Below the pieces are notes generated by a model, which had not been told where the DNA came from, did not search any database, and worked only from the letters and a program-made list of their open reading frames with translations. Shown in pieces: positions 13,222 through 24,200 of a DNA stretch of 64,000 nt. The DNA comes from Pythium myriotylum (lineage: Eukaryota > Oomycota > Peronosporomycetes > Pythiales > Pythiaceae). Made by a program: the position numbers and the translations under genes. The stretch covers positions 744,001-808,000 of the forward strand of contig JALJCQ010000012.1 of NCBI GenBank assembly GCA_023091665.1. The letters are read 5' to 3'. The first letter of the stretch is position 1. Every line of letters starts with the position of its first letter.

Positions 13222-14419
13222 ATGATGGCAGGACGAGGCCGCGGAGGCGGCGGTCGTGGCGGCCCCAGCGTCGCGGACGGAGATTGGAAGTGCCCCAATC
13301 CAAAGTAGGAGAAGAGAGCCACCACCGCGCCGTTTGTTTGTTTGTCTGTCTGCCGTGCTAATCGACCTGGTGGCTGTTCTGGCAGCTGCACAAACGTCAA
13401 CTTTGCTCGCCGAGCCGAGTGCAATCGGTGCCACACTGCGCGCCCGGAAGGAGCTGGTGGGGCCAGTGCACCGCCAAGTGTTCCCCTTGATGCTCGCGGT
13501 CCTCCCGGTCTTTTCAAGGCCGGGGACTGGGCCTGCACCGTGTGCGTGGATGTTTCTTGCTATGACTTTGTGGGGGGACACTCTTAACTGAGGCACGCTG
13601 GGCAGATGCGGCAACATGAACTGGGAGCGTCGGTCCGAGTGTAACATGTGCAAGAGCCCCAAGCCAGGCCTCGCCGGAGCGGTGGGTGGCGTGTCTGAGC
13701 AGTGGGTTTCTCAGGGCGATTGTTAACTCAAGTCTCGAGCAGGATGAGAAACGTGATGGCGCTGGTGGCGGGTTCAATGAACGGCAGGATCGGTACGTTT
13801 GGCTCGCTGAGTTCTTTTTCTTGGGACGTCTATCGTGCTTACGGTGGGATATCCTCTGTAGCGTTGCTTCAGCGAAGAAAGAGGTCGATCAGGATGGCTA
13901 CGACGACTTTGGCGTGAAGAGAAAGGTTGGACGTGAAGTCTCTTGAGTGGTTGTTTGTTGGGTCGTTACCCGCTACGTTTTTGCAGAGTGTCCGTGCTAG
14001 CAAAGCCGAGCGTGAGGCTGCCGCGCTCGCTCGCTTGAAGCAATCCTACAGGTCAGTACTACTTGAGCGGAGGGTCTTCGGAAAACGTTGCCAACACTAC
14101 AATCCCTACTTGTAGTGCGATCATTGTTTCAGGCGACGTTCCTATCCAGCCAACTCCTCATCCACTCCCACCCACTGCTTCCACCTCCCAAGCTGAACGG
14201 GCTGGTGAGAGTCGACGCAGTCGGTCTCCAGTGCGTCGAAAGGATTCGGACTCGAGCCGACGCCACAGTCGCAGTCGAGAGAGACGACGAAGCCGCAGTC
14301 GTGAACGCACACGTGAGCGAAGTCCTCATCGGGACCAGTCTCGTCAACGTCCGCGGAGTCGCTCACGCAGTCGGGATCGGGGTCGAGATAGATCTCGCAA
14401 TCGTCGCGACAGGCATTAG
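13222..14419 (+). CDS. ZRANB2: ZRANB2-like RanBP2 zinc-finger protein with RS tail
   Basis: Seven exons (13222-13304, 13386-13541, 13606-13681, 13743-13792, 13862-13925, 13987-14051, 14116-14419) all join in phase to 265 residues. After a Gly/Arg-rich N terminus come two RanBP2-type zinc fingers. One starts DWKCPNPNC and ends ECNRC; the other starts DWACTVCGNMNW and ends ECNMC. An acidic helical segment follows, then a C-terminal RS/RD-repeat domain of about 70 residues. This order matches ZRANB2, whose fingers bind single-stranded RNA with a GGU core and whose RS tail contacts spliceosome components, so a nuclear role in splicing is likely. The family name comes from domain order and motif match. 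The many short introns are the chief source of model error. Confidence 0.85.
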
Positions 14420-14633
14420 ACTTACGAGAAGGAAGGATGTGAACAACGTAAATCACACGGGCGGGGTTGTTGTGTCCAACAAATAACTTTATATAGGGAC
14501 CACACGCGGCATTTCAAACTCTTGATGAGGCCTTCCAGCCACGATCCAACGATACGGCCCAGACCGAGTGTCGAGGCAATTGCTAATGATGTGAGTACTG
14601 TACGCACGGCTTCAAGGCGAGGATCAAGCGAGC

Positions 14634-16469
14634 TTAGGTGTGCTGCATGATGCCACGCGCGCGATCGACAATTGCCTTGACATACACCGGCGTGATCTCG
14701 AAAAGGTTCTTCAAGATAATGTCCGGAATGTTGGCAGCCTTGGAGCTGCTATCGCCGTCCTTGTCGACCAAGACCTTCACAGACCAGAGCATGAGGCAAC
14801 CACTGCCGTTGGCGTCGCTGAAGTTGCGGAGCGAGACACTGCAGAGGGAAAAAGATGTCAGGATCTGATTTAAACAACCAGATAAACCAGATATGAGGAG
14901 TAACGTACGTTGTGGTCTGGTTGCGTCGGATCGTGTCCGGGGCCTTTGAGTAGTTCGGGTCGTTTTTCACCGAACGCGTGATGAAGTAGATGCTGCCGTC
15001 CGGGTTCTCACGCTTCTGCGCGACCAGCAAGCTCTCCTCCTTGATGGTGCCGTTCGGCTGGCCGCCTTCACTGCCCATCGTAAGGTTCACAAGACGTCGG
15101 ACGTACTTGGTCGTGGCGTCAAGCTCTTCCAGCATGTCCACGGCCTCCATGAACGGGAACTTCTTCTCAAAAGTGGCATTGCCCACGCAGTCCCAAAGGT
15201 CATCAACGACCGCTGAGGCATCGCAGTTGTAGATGTGATGCCGGAAGAAGATGCCCATCTCGGTCTTGCTCATTTCGTACTGCACTTCCAGACCGAAGTA
15301 GGTCATGGTTGGGTTCTTGGGGTTACGAAATGCATTCTCACAGTCCAGGAGGGCCTTGTCCGCGCCGGACATGGCGTCGTTAGCCAGGCGACGGAGCTGG
15401 TCCTGGAACGAGCTCGACTGGAGCTGGAGCTGCGACGAAGGAGCTGGCGTCGACGAGGCCGAGGAAGAGGCCGAGGCAGTGATGGTGTTGGTGAGCGCAG
15501 CCGGAGTCGTGCCAGTGCCGCCCGCGTTCAAGATGAGATCCAGCGATGGCATCTGGGAAGGGAGCAACAAAGTCAGCGATTCCATACAACAGCGTCGTCA
15601 ATGGACTACAACCACGGCTGCACGTACGTTGAGCAGCGGCTGCTTGGTGAAGTAGTCCTGGAGACGCTGGATGAACTTCATCTGCTCCATGAGGGTCTTG
15701 CGGAGGAACTCGTTCTCCTGGTCGACACGCGCACGGATCTCCGCGTGCTGCTCGGCCTCCTGCTTCCATCCCAGTTCCGTGTTGTGCTCGGAAGGCTCCG
15801 AGGACTGGAGCACTTCGATCTGCTCCTTGAGATCCTTGACCTTGGCACGCAGAGCGATAAGTTCGTCCTAGATCACAATACAATTACAGCCACCACGTTA
15901 GCCCAACTACTCATCCTCCCCACGGGTACTTGCGTGCGACAGCTTACCTTCTGGCGCTGGCGATGCTTTCGCGCGGCCTTGGCGATCTGCGCACGACGCT
16001 TGGCCTTGGGGTCCTCGTACTCCTCGGGCTGCTTGCCGTCGTCCGAGTCGTCATCGTCGCCGGCCGCCGAGGGCGTCGCGCTCGCGGGAGCCTTGCGTTT
16101 CTTGGACGCGGCGGGGGCCTTGGCGGCCGTCTTGCCCTTGCTGGCGGCCTGCGGCGTGGTCGAGGCCGAGGCCGGCGCGGCGGGCGCGGCGCTCGTGGGC
16201 GCGCCCAAGCCCGGCAGCGAGCCGTTGAGGTTGGGGAACATCTGCGAGTTGGCGGCCATGAGCGGGTTCATGCGGTGGATGGGCGCGAGTGTGCCGGCGC
16301 CGGGCAAATTGTTCATGAGGTTCATGCCCATGGGCAGGCCCATGCCGTTGGGCGAGGCGCCGTTCATGGCGAAGCCGGCGGCGGCGCCGAGGCCGTTGGG
16401 GGAGGCGCCGTTGGGCTGGCCGGTCGAGCGCGAGTTGGCCTCGCGCAGGAGGTTGTGGAAGGCATCCAT
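14634..16469 (-). CDS. bZIP-like transcription factor with long C-terminal (START-like, M96-type) domain
   Basis: Four exons (16469-15948, 15867-15628, 15552-14909, 14838-14634) join in phase to 536 residues. The N-terminal 140 residues are Asn/Gly/Met/Ala-rich. A basic region (DPKAKRRAQIAKAARKHRQR) ends exactly at the first splice site. A leucine-zipper-like helix (DELIALRAKVKDLKEQIEVL and onward) follows in exon 2. The C-terminal 240 residues form a globular domain with a conserved-looking core (VQYEMSKTEMGIFFRHHIYN; VRRLVNLTMG). Oomycete proteins with a bZIP-like region and a START-like C-terminal part are often annotated as M96 mating-specific family members; that link is from memory and unchecked. 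The gene is divergent from DPH1 across a CCAAT-rich spacer. Confidence 0.75.
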
Positions 16470-16728
16470 GTTGACGTGGAGGGAGACGTAGCTGCTCACG
16501 GGCGCTTGCTTTCCTTGGGCTCTTGGGGCAGGATCACGGAATGGTGATTACGCAAGAGCGTGGACAATGTGACTCTGGCGCCGTTTACGCAAGCCCGCGG
16601 TTAGACTTTTGACTCACGGCCCCTCGAGGAAGGGGAGCGGAGCGGAGGGAATGGGGGAGGGGGAGGAGGAGGGGGGGGAAGAAAAAAACAAGAGTGATGG
16701 TCAGAGAGAGCGGGGGAGGCCAGCTGCG

Positions 16729-16843
16729 ATTGGTGGGTGGGTGGAGGATCCGCCAATGAGGAGAGGCGCACCACATGTCGCGTGCCCGCGATTGGCGGAC
16801 GTGTCGCAGTGGCGTATGAGCCAATCATTTCCGATTGGCCAAT
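16729..16843. promoter_or_regulatory. Cluster of CCAAT boxes in a divergent promoter
   Basis: Six CCAAT/ATTGG pentamers lie within 115 bp: ATTGG at 16729-16733, CCAAT at 16753-16757, ATTGG at 16791-16795, CCAAT at 16821-16825, ATTGG at 16834-16838 and CCAAT at 16839-16843. They sit between the divergent bZIP-like gene (start 16469) and DPH1 (start 17050). CCAAT boxes bind NF-Y trimers in eukaryotes, and pairs in both orientations are common in bidirectional promoters. The motif positions are seen directly; the binding is inferred. Confidence 0.5.
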
Positions 16844-17049
16844 CAGCGACGCGAAAGATTACGGACCAGCCCTTTCTTCACCAGCTGGTTTGCCAGATGA
16901 TGACATGATTATGCGTCTCCGATTAAATACGAATGGACCAATATAACGTAAATGAGTTGACCGAAATGGAAAAGACCCGAAAATTAAGCGTCTGTGACAC
17001 GTGACAGCGAGTGGTTCGGATCCACACGGCAGCTACATACCGATCGAAC

Positions 17050-18626
17050 ATGGAGCCACTTGCGCCGCCGGCACCGCGCGAGCCGCCGCGGTTCTCCGGA
17101 AAGGCCAATACGATTACAGAGAGCAGTTGCTGTGAAGCGGGCGCGTCGGCATGCGGCGCGTCGTGCGGTGGAAGCGCCGCAAGCAGCTCCGCGGTCGTGC
17201 GCAAGCCGCGCAAGAAGGCGTCCGAGGCCGCGCTCAAGCGCCGCATGGCCAACCAGATCCCAGACTCCATCCAGAACGACCCCGAGCTCACGCGCGCCAT
17301 CGAGCAGCTCCCGTGGAACTACAACTTCGAGATCCGCAAGACCGTGTGGCGCATCCAGCAGGCCGGCGCCAAGCGCGTCGCACTCCAGTTCCCGGAAGGA
17401 CTCTTGCTCTACTCGTGCGTGATCTCCGACATCATTGAGCGCTTCACGGGCGCCGACACGATCATCCTGGGCGACGTGACCTACGGCGCGTGCTGCGTGG
17501 ACGACCTCACGGCGCTCGCACTGGGCGCCGACTTCATGGTCCACTACGGCCACTCGTGTCTCGTTCCGATCGACGTGACGACGATCAAGATGCTTTACGT
17601 GTTCGTGGATATCTCCATTGATGTCGACCATGTATGCTCATTCCAATGGTCTGCTTGGGTATTTTATACGGTGTTCTCATTGCCTTTGATTGTGCAGTTG
17701 GTCGAGTGTATGAAGCTCACCTTCACGCAGGACAAAAAGGTGCGAGCGAACTTCTGTGTCTGTGCAAATACGTCTGACTGACTTGGTGGCTATTGGGTGT
17801 TAGATCGCGTTGATGGGCACGATTCAGTTCGGTAGCTCTATGCATCTCGTCTCCACCAAGCTCAAGGACTATTTTGCCAAGCTCTACGTGCCGCAGATCA
17901 AGCCGCTCTCTCCTGGCGAGGTATTGGGATGCACCTCGCCCACGCTCGACGACGTCGACGCCCTCGTTTTCATCGCTGACGGTCGATTCCATTTGGAGGT
18001 GCGTACTGCAAGCTGGTTAGTTCTCGTGGCGATTCAGGCTCACGTCATATTTTTAATGCTCTTCTAGTCCGCGATGATCCAGAACCCGCACATCCAGGCC
18101 TACCGCTATGATCCTTATCCTAAAGTTCTGTCCATCGAGAACTATGATCTGCCACAGATGATGGGCATCCGTCACGAAGCAATCACCAAGGCCAAGTCTG
18201 CTCAGCGCTTTGGTATCATTCTCGGCACACTCGGACGCCAGGGCAACCCATTGATTTTGGACCATCTCAAGCAAATGCTCGAAGCCCAAGGCAAAGAGTA
18301 TTTCATTTTATTACTCTCCGAGATCTTTCCCGACAAGGTACGCAAACCAAATTGTCGCAGTTGAAGTTGATTGCTTACGGACTGACTTTATGTCGTCAAC
18401 GTCACGACAGCTCGGAGTCTTTGGTGACGTCGATGCTTGGATTCAGGTCGCATGTCCCAGGTTGTCAATTGACTGGGGCTACGCTTTCCCGAAGCCACTG
18501 CTCTCACCCTATGAGGCTGAGGTGTGCCTCGGAGAGACTGCATGGAGAGACGGGTCCTACCCCATGGATTTTTACGCCAAGGGAAGTGGACCGTGGACAA
18601 ACTACCATCAGCCAGTAAAAGAATAG
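17050..18626 (+). CDS. DPH1: Diphthamide synthesis protein 1 (DPH1)
   Basis: Five exons (17050-17631, 17698-17739, 17804-17998, 18068-18337, 18411-18626) join in phase 0 to 434 residues. Family blocks appear in order: [66 protein letters not shown] and [11 protein letters not shown]. Three cysteine sites (148/149, 251 and 378) match the ligands of the 4Fe-4S cluster. With DPH2 the protein makes the 3-amino-3-carboxypropyl radical from SAM and transfers it to a histidine of elongation factor 2, the first step to diphthamide. Length and cysteines separate it from DPH2. It converges with the MAP kinase gene 235 bp downstream. Confidence 0.95.
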
Positions 18627-18861
18627 GATTTGACTCATGGTGTGCCATATTTTTTCTTGCTTTATGAGTTTGTTTGATCGTACCGTACCGAGTCTCGGTT
18701 CGTGGCATGGCATGTCGCTTCGCTATGTCCCTTAGACCGATGAAGATGCAACTTCTCGGTTCGGACACGGCGGGAGAGACGGATGGAACTTGCAAATCTC
18801 TCTGTCAACAGCGTCATCAGTCAGTTCCGTAAACAGAAGTACTAATACGCTGTGAAAAGAC

Positions 18862-20260
18862 TCACTCGTAGATGAGTTCCTGTAGACGCACTTTAGTGAG
18901 GTCTTCCTTCTCGAAGTCGAAGCTAAAGTGCGCATCCGCCACCGGCTCGTCCTCGGCGTTGTGAAGCGAGTCGAAGAACGGGTGCTCGAGTGCGTCTTCC
19001 ACGGAAATTCGTTTGGCCGGATCGAACACGAGCATTTTCTCGAGCAGGTCGATCGCCGCCGGCTTGGCCGTCGCAAAAAGCCGAGCGAAGGGGATTCCGG
19101 GCTTGAGTGGCTGGTTCTTCATAAAGCGACGGGCTTTCTCGCTCGTCACGAAGTGCAGTTCATCCTCAGTCGGTGTGCCTAGTTTTTCGCAAATGATCTG
19201 GAGTTGGTTAATGTAGTCGTCTCCTGGGAACAGCGGCTTGCGGCCGAGAAGCTCAGCAAATATGCATCCCGTCGACCAAATGTCGATGGCTTTTGTGTAT
19301 TCTTTGGTCGAGAGCATGATCTCTGGCGCGCGGTACCACCGAGTAACGACGTACTCCGTAAGATCCATGTTCTCCTCGTCCGGCTCGACACCGCGTGCCA
19401 GCCCAAAGTCGCAAATCTTGAGATCGCAGTTGGAGTTGAGCAGCAAGTTTGATGGCTTCAGGTCGCGGTGGAGAACGTTCGCCGAGTGGATATACTTGAG
19501 TGCTCGTAGAATCTACATTGGTATCGCGGCGAGCCAGTGAGACTATGGCGTGGTTGAGATGTGATCAGAAGGCAAACCTGGTAGAGGAAGTACTGGACAT
19601 GGTCGTCTGTAAGCGGTTGCCGTGAGTAGATAATGCGGTGAAGGTCGGTCTCCATCAGGTCCGAGATGATATAGACATCGTCAAAGTGCGTGAGCGACAC
19701 TGGCGGCAGGAGATCCACGATCGTGATCACGTTCTCGTGGTCGAAATGCTGGAGTAGCTTGATTTCACGCAGGATTCGCTTGGCATCCACAATGTCTTCG
19801 AAGGCCTTGGATATCTTCTTGATCGCCACTTTTTCGCCTGTCTCAGTATTCTCTGCAGAGCTATAAACACACACGACATCATCGATTATTGAAACATTCT
19901 ATCAAGAGCCCATGGTACAACCTACATGACAACTCCATAGGCACCGTGTCCAATGGGCTTGAGGAATTTGTACTTGAGGTCGATTTCGAACGACGTCCCC
20001 GACACAGCAAACGAGTGCGTGCCAGGACGCGACGGAACTGACGGCGGTGTCGAGACTGCGGCAGGAACAGCCGGCGGCATTGGTGCCGAAGTCTCGGCGG
20101 GAGCAGCGTTCAGAGAAGTCGAAGTTGTCCCAGCAGAAGGCAGGGTGGCCGTACGCGGGGAGTCCTCAGCGATGGGAGTCTCACCCGCACCCGATGCTAC
20201 CGATTTGCCTCCAGGAGTGGCATGCACTGGGAACTGCGCCGAGGGATTGATGCTGGCCAT
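18862..20260 (-). CDS. MAP kinase (ERK type, TEY activation loop)
   Basis: Three exons (20260-19926, 19860-19578, 19512-18862) join in phase to 422 residues. Residues 1 to about 92 form a Ser/Pro/Ala-rich extension not usual in ERKs. The kinase domain then shows a glycine loop (IGHGAYGVV), the VAIKK lysine, HRDLKPSN (221-228), DFGLA (241-245), TEY at 258-260 within the activation loop, and RWYRAPE. The C-terminal [13 protein letters not shown] helix is that of the ERK group. Dual phosphorylation of TEY by a MEK should activate it. In plant-pathogenic oomycetes such kinases control zoospore and infection stages, but which ortholog this is cannot be told here. Confidence 0.93.
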
Positions 20261-21148
20261 GACTGTACGGCTACTTTGGCGCTGGCGCAAGTCGTCTCAG
20301 AGACGCCTGTGAGGTGAAAGTCGCTCGAGCACGATAGATAAAAGCTGAGGTTAGAGTGAGTCGCCCCACGAGATCCACTACGGTACAGTGGCTTCACTTT
20401 CGAGCCGTGCCGAAAAAGTGAATAACTGCACTGGCCGTCACAGGGACGGAGTCGCCAAAAGAACGTGAGCCAACGCCTCCCAAAATGTACACGAGGAGGT
20501 TTCTGCCCGCGCAAACCTTCCTGCTGGAACAATCGGACCGCGCTTCTGTGTTCTTCTATTTGCAATCGCTGTGCGAGCGGCCAGGACCTTTCACCCTTTC
20601 GACCGCGAGTCACGCTTTTGCCACGGGCACAGGGCAGGATCCGTATAAATAGGAGGAAACGCCGCAAACGGCCAGCAACGGGAAGCGGCGCGAGGGTCGT
20701 TGGGTGGTGAGCGACGGAGAAGAAACGTCCTCGCAACAGAAACTTCGCGAGCCCACAGCCGAGCCCACCGGCCACTGTGGAAAGTGCGAGAACGCCGCGC
20801 CGCACGGTCGTGACACCGCGGAGATGGCTTTGTGCGTCTGAGATGCCAAGCGTGAGTCGTTGGTGTGCAGGCGAAGCGCGCCTCCGCTGCTCTCAGTGAC
20901 AACGTCCGCCAAGGCCGTTGAGCTCCTCAAGAGCCACCAAACATGGCTTCAACATCAGTATCTTTTCGCGTTTTATCCAATCTACATCGTTTCGACATCG
21001 TATTCGTCATGTGATTGGTGTAAATGCCTTCTAGGTTCTGGGAGTAGGTTTATTACCTAGGTTTTTATGCCGGCTGAGGAGCTCGAGCGAGATCTTGGGC
21101 ATCCTCGGGGAGAGCGAGAGCGAGAGCCGAGAGAAAGCGGAAGAAGGC
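20261..21148. other. 888-bp divergent intergenic region
   Basis: It lies between the start codons of the MAP kinase (minus) and RPT2 (plus). ORFs here are short, low in conservation signs and overlap on both strands. A TATA-like GTATAAATAGG occurs at about 20643-20653, far from either start. I see no RNA gene or repeat; it is best read as two promoters and 5' leaders. Confidence 0.5.
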
Positions 21149-22561
21149 ATGGGCCAGGGACAGAGCGGCCTGCCGCGCCAGTCGCGCGAGGACGCGCAGA
21201 AGAAGAAGGAAGACGCGAAGAAGAAGAAGAAGTTCGAGCCGCGCGGCGGCGCCATGACGCGCAAGCGCCGCAAGAAGAAGGGCCCGGCCGCCGCCGTCAA
21301 GATCCCGACGGTCTACCCCACGGCCAAGTGCAAGCTGCGTCTGCTCAAGATGGAGCGCATCAAGGACTTCTTGGTCATGGAGCAGGAGTTCATCCAGAAC
21401 CAGGAGGTGCTCAAGCCCAAGCAGGAGAAGGACGAAGAAGAGCGCTCCAAGGTCGACGACCTGCGCGGCACGCCCATGGGCGTCGGCACGCTCGAGGAGA
21501 TGATTGATGACAACCACGCTATTGTGTCGTCCTCGGTCGGACCCGAGTACTACGTTGGCGTCATGTCGTTTGTGAACCAGGACATGCTCGAGCCCGGCTG
21601 CTCGGTGCTGCTCCACAACAAAGTCATGTCGGTCGTCGGCATTCTGTCGGATGACACAGACCCGATGGTCTCGGTCATGAAGGTCGACAAGGCGCCGCTC
21701 GAGTCGTACGCCGATATCGGTGGTCTCGAGTCGCAGATCCAAGAAATCAAGGAAGCCGTCGAGCTGCCACTGACACACCCGGAACTATACGAAGGTATTG
21801 GTATTCGACCGCCAAAGGGAGTCATTCTCTACGGCGAGCCGGGTACGGGCAAGACGCTGCTCGCCAAGGCCGTCGCTAACCAGACCTCGGCGACGTTCTT
21901 GCGCGTCGTCGGCTCGGAACTGATCCAGAAGTACCTCGGTGACGGACCGAAGCTCGTGCGTGAGATGTTCCGCGTCGCGGACGACCACGCACCGTCGATC
22001 GTGTTCATCGATGAAATTGATGCAGTCGGTAGCAAGCGTTACGACTCGAACAGTGGCGGCACCCGGGAGATCCAGCGAACGATGTTAGAGCTGCTGAACC
22101 AGCTCGATGGTTTCGACGAGCGAGGTGATGTCAAGGTCATCATGGCCACGAACGCGATCGAGAGTCTGGATCCGGCACTCATTCGTCCTGGCCGTATCGA
22201 CCGAAAGGTAAGTCTGCATTTTCCGATTTCCTGGGAATGGGTGATTTAGGGATCTTACTGGTGGGGTGTTCCTGTTGCGTGTCTATAGATCGAGTTCCCC
22301 CTGCCCGACGTCAAGACCAAGCGCCGTATTTTCAACATTCACACTGGCCGCATGAGCCTCGCTGAGGACGTCGATCTCGAGGAGTTCGTCATGTCCAAGG
22401 ACGAGCTGTCAGGTGCCGATATCAAGGCTGTCTGCACGGAAGCCGGTCTGCTCGCGCTGCGCGAACGCCGCATGCGTGTGACCCAGTCGGACTTCCGCAA
22501 AGCCAAGGAGAAGGCCCTGTACCGCAAGAAGGCGAACATCCCCGAAGGCCTCTACCTCTAG
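21149..22561 (+). CDS. RPT2: 26S proteasome regulatory ATPase RPT2 (S4)
   Basis: Two exons (21149-22207 and 22289-22561) join in phase 0 to 443 residues, the usual size of the family. The MGQGQSG start is the N-myristoylation signal typical of RPT2. A Lys/Arg-rich coiled-coil N terminus and an OB region follow. The AAA domain has Walker A GEPGTGKT (229-236), Walker B IVFIDEID (284-291), the SRH with [10 protein letters not shown] and, near the end, [23 protein letters not shown]. The C-terminal residues GLYL match the HbYX-type tail that opens the 20S gate. The hexameric RPT ring unfolds ubiquitinated proteins and feeds them to the 20S core. It converges with the PH-domain gene, with only 177 bp between stops. 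Confidence 0.97.
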
Positions 22562-22738
22562 ATTTCTACCATCGATGGTGCTTCGTCTGTACGGTGGCCA
22601 TCTGCACGGAAATACCAACTGGAGAATGTGGACTGGATCGCTCTTCTTTGGATGAAACAAAATAGTTTTACGTCGAGTCCACATTCCGATTCTTACTTTT
22701 GAACATAAGTACAGTTTTCCCACCAAGAAATCATCCAT

Positions 22739-23548
22739 TCACGAGTCAGTCGTCGGACTGGACCACATCCGTCGTAGCGACGGCACTCGAACGGGCGGTA
22801 TCCACGATGTCAGGCTCGGGAGTTGGGCCACGCGGGCCGTCGGGAGCGACATGCGGTTGCTCTTGGCGTCGCTCGCGGATTTCGCTGACACGAGCGACGA
22901 GCGTAGTCCTTTTTTCCGCTTTGCGGTATCCCCACTGTCCTTGGGCACGGCGAGCTTGAGCCGTAGGTCAAACGACGTCACAAAGCTAATAAGTTGCTGC
23001 GCCTCTTCTCGAAGCGCCGCTTTCCGTGCGCTCGTGGTCTCTTTGTCGGCGACGGTCTGCACGGGCTCGGAGAACGCGTAGCGCTTCCAGTTCTGGATCG
23101 CGCGGCCCCACCGCCGCATCTTCTCGGGCGTCGGCGCCGCGAAGCGGTGGGTCTTTTCCTTGGCCGGATTGAGCCGCAGCTTGGCGCGCGCCTCGTCAAA
23201 GTGGACCTCGGTCGTGCCGACCGCGAACTCGTTGGGGCAGACGCCGTCGCAGTGGACGACGACGCGCACGCTGTGGCGCGTGAGCTGCACGCTCGCGACG
23301 GGCGCGCCGCCGGGCTTGGCGAAGCAGCGCAGCACGCCGTGCTCGAGCACGCAGAACCAGAGCTGCGCCTCGCGGTCCTTGCGCAGCGCGAGCAGGTAGC
23401 CCTCCATCTCGGTGTAAAAGTCTTCTAGAGGCGAGATCGAGTTGGCGAGTGGTGGTCCATGGCGAGTCGCGAGCTGCTCAGGAGGCGCACGTGAGTGACC
23501 GGGATTCCGGCTGGGATCGGAGAGCGAACGATGCGACAACGCAAGCAT
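22739..23548 (-). CDS. PH-domain protein
   Basis: Single-exon 269-residue protein. Residues 48 to about 150 read as a pleckstrin homology domain: MEGYLLALRKDREAQLWFCV (first strands), LRCFAKPGG, a basic middle strand set, HRFAAPTPEKMRRWGRAIQNW (C-terminal helix with the conserved Trp). PH domains bind phosphoinositides or proteins at membranes. A second helical, Lys/Ser-rich part (about 165-230) and a short Pro/Ser tail follow without a known domain. The N-terminal 45 residues are Ser/Pro-rich and probably disordered. The gene lies between RPT2 (convergent) and the elicitin-like gene (same strand). Confidence 0.75.
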   Translation of the reverse strand: MLALSHRSLSDPSRNPGHSRAPPEQLATRHGPPLANSISPLEDFYTEMEGYLLALRKDREAQLWFCVLEHGVLRCFAKPGGAPVASVQLTRHSVRVVVHCDGVCPNEFAVGTTEVHFDEARAKLRLNPAKEKTHRFAAPTPEKMRRWGRAIQNWKRYAFSEPVQTVADKETTSARKAALREEAQQLISFVTSFDLRLKLAVPKDSGDTAKRKKGLRSSLVSAKSASDAKSNRMSLPTARVAQLPSLTSWIPPVRVPSLRRMWSSPTTDS

Positions 23549-23780
23549 GGTGCGCGTATGTTGCGCGGAAGGTGCTCAACACAGTGCTTCCCGCAACATA
23601 ACCCTGTACCCATGTCAGGACAGCTCAGATGGTGCTCGCTCCTACGAAGATGGATGAGAGTTTCTCGCCCATTCTTTCTCTTCGAAGTGCAGCGGGCGAG
23701 TGACTGCCTCTTCATGAGACGAAACGGCTGGTTGCATTTACGGCGCTTATGGTCAGAGAAAGAGAAAGAGGGGAAATTCT

Positions 23781-24200
23781 TTAGGAATTGGCCACGACGA
23801 CCACGACCGCGAGAGCGCCGACGACCGTCGCCGTGGTCGCCGCGGCCGACGGCGAGCTCGCGAGCGACGCGCTGCGCACGCTGACGCCGAGCGCCTCGTT
23901 CTCGCAAAAGTCGAACTGCGTGAAGTAGAAAGTGTTGAACTTGGTGCCGTTGACCTCGCAGTCGGGCATGGCCGTCGAAAACTTCTCAACCGCTCGACGA
24001 CACGCGGCGTCGCTGCACGGATAGCGCGCCTGTCCATTCGAGCTGGCGGTCGTGGTCGGGACGCACGCTGTCTTGAGTGCCTCGGCCTCGGGCAGCGACG
24101 AGAGGCTGCTGATGTCACTGGCGGTGCAGTTGGCCGCGTCGGCGGCGGAGAGCGCGAGGAGCGCGCCGAGGCCAGCGGCCAAGAGCGAAGTTGGCTTCAT
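23781..24200 (-). CDS. Elicitin-like protein with predicted GPI anchor
   Basis: Single-exon 139-residue protein. Residues 1-23 are a signal peptide (LLAAGLGALLALSAADA core). The mature part has exactly six cysteines at 25, 46, 62, 67, 81 and 99, the hallmark of the elicitin fold, with the internal CSDAACRRAVEKF and MPDCEVNG segments. The C terminus (about 104-139) is Ser/Ala-rich and then hydrophobic (VVGALAVVVVV), as in a GPI attachment signal, so the protein is probably displayed on the cell surface. Elicitins bind sterols and fatty acids, which these sterol-auxotrophic organisms must take up, and are sensed by plants. Spacing differs from classic 98-residue elicitins, so it belongs to the elicitin-like (ELL) group. 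A 17-base G run (24212-24228) lies just upstream of the start. Confidence 0.9.
   Translation of the reverse strand: MKPTSLLAAGLGALLALSAADAANCTASDISSLSSLPEAEALKTACVPTTTASSNGQARYPCSDAACRRAVEKFSTAMPDCEVNGTKFNTFYFTQFDFCENEALGVSVRSASLASSPSAAATTATVVGALAVVVVVANS

Noticed and set aside
20643..20653. TATA-like GTATAAATAGG between the MAP kinase and RPT2
   Set aside because: It is about 500 bp from the nearest start codon with no gene to serve; probably a chance match.
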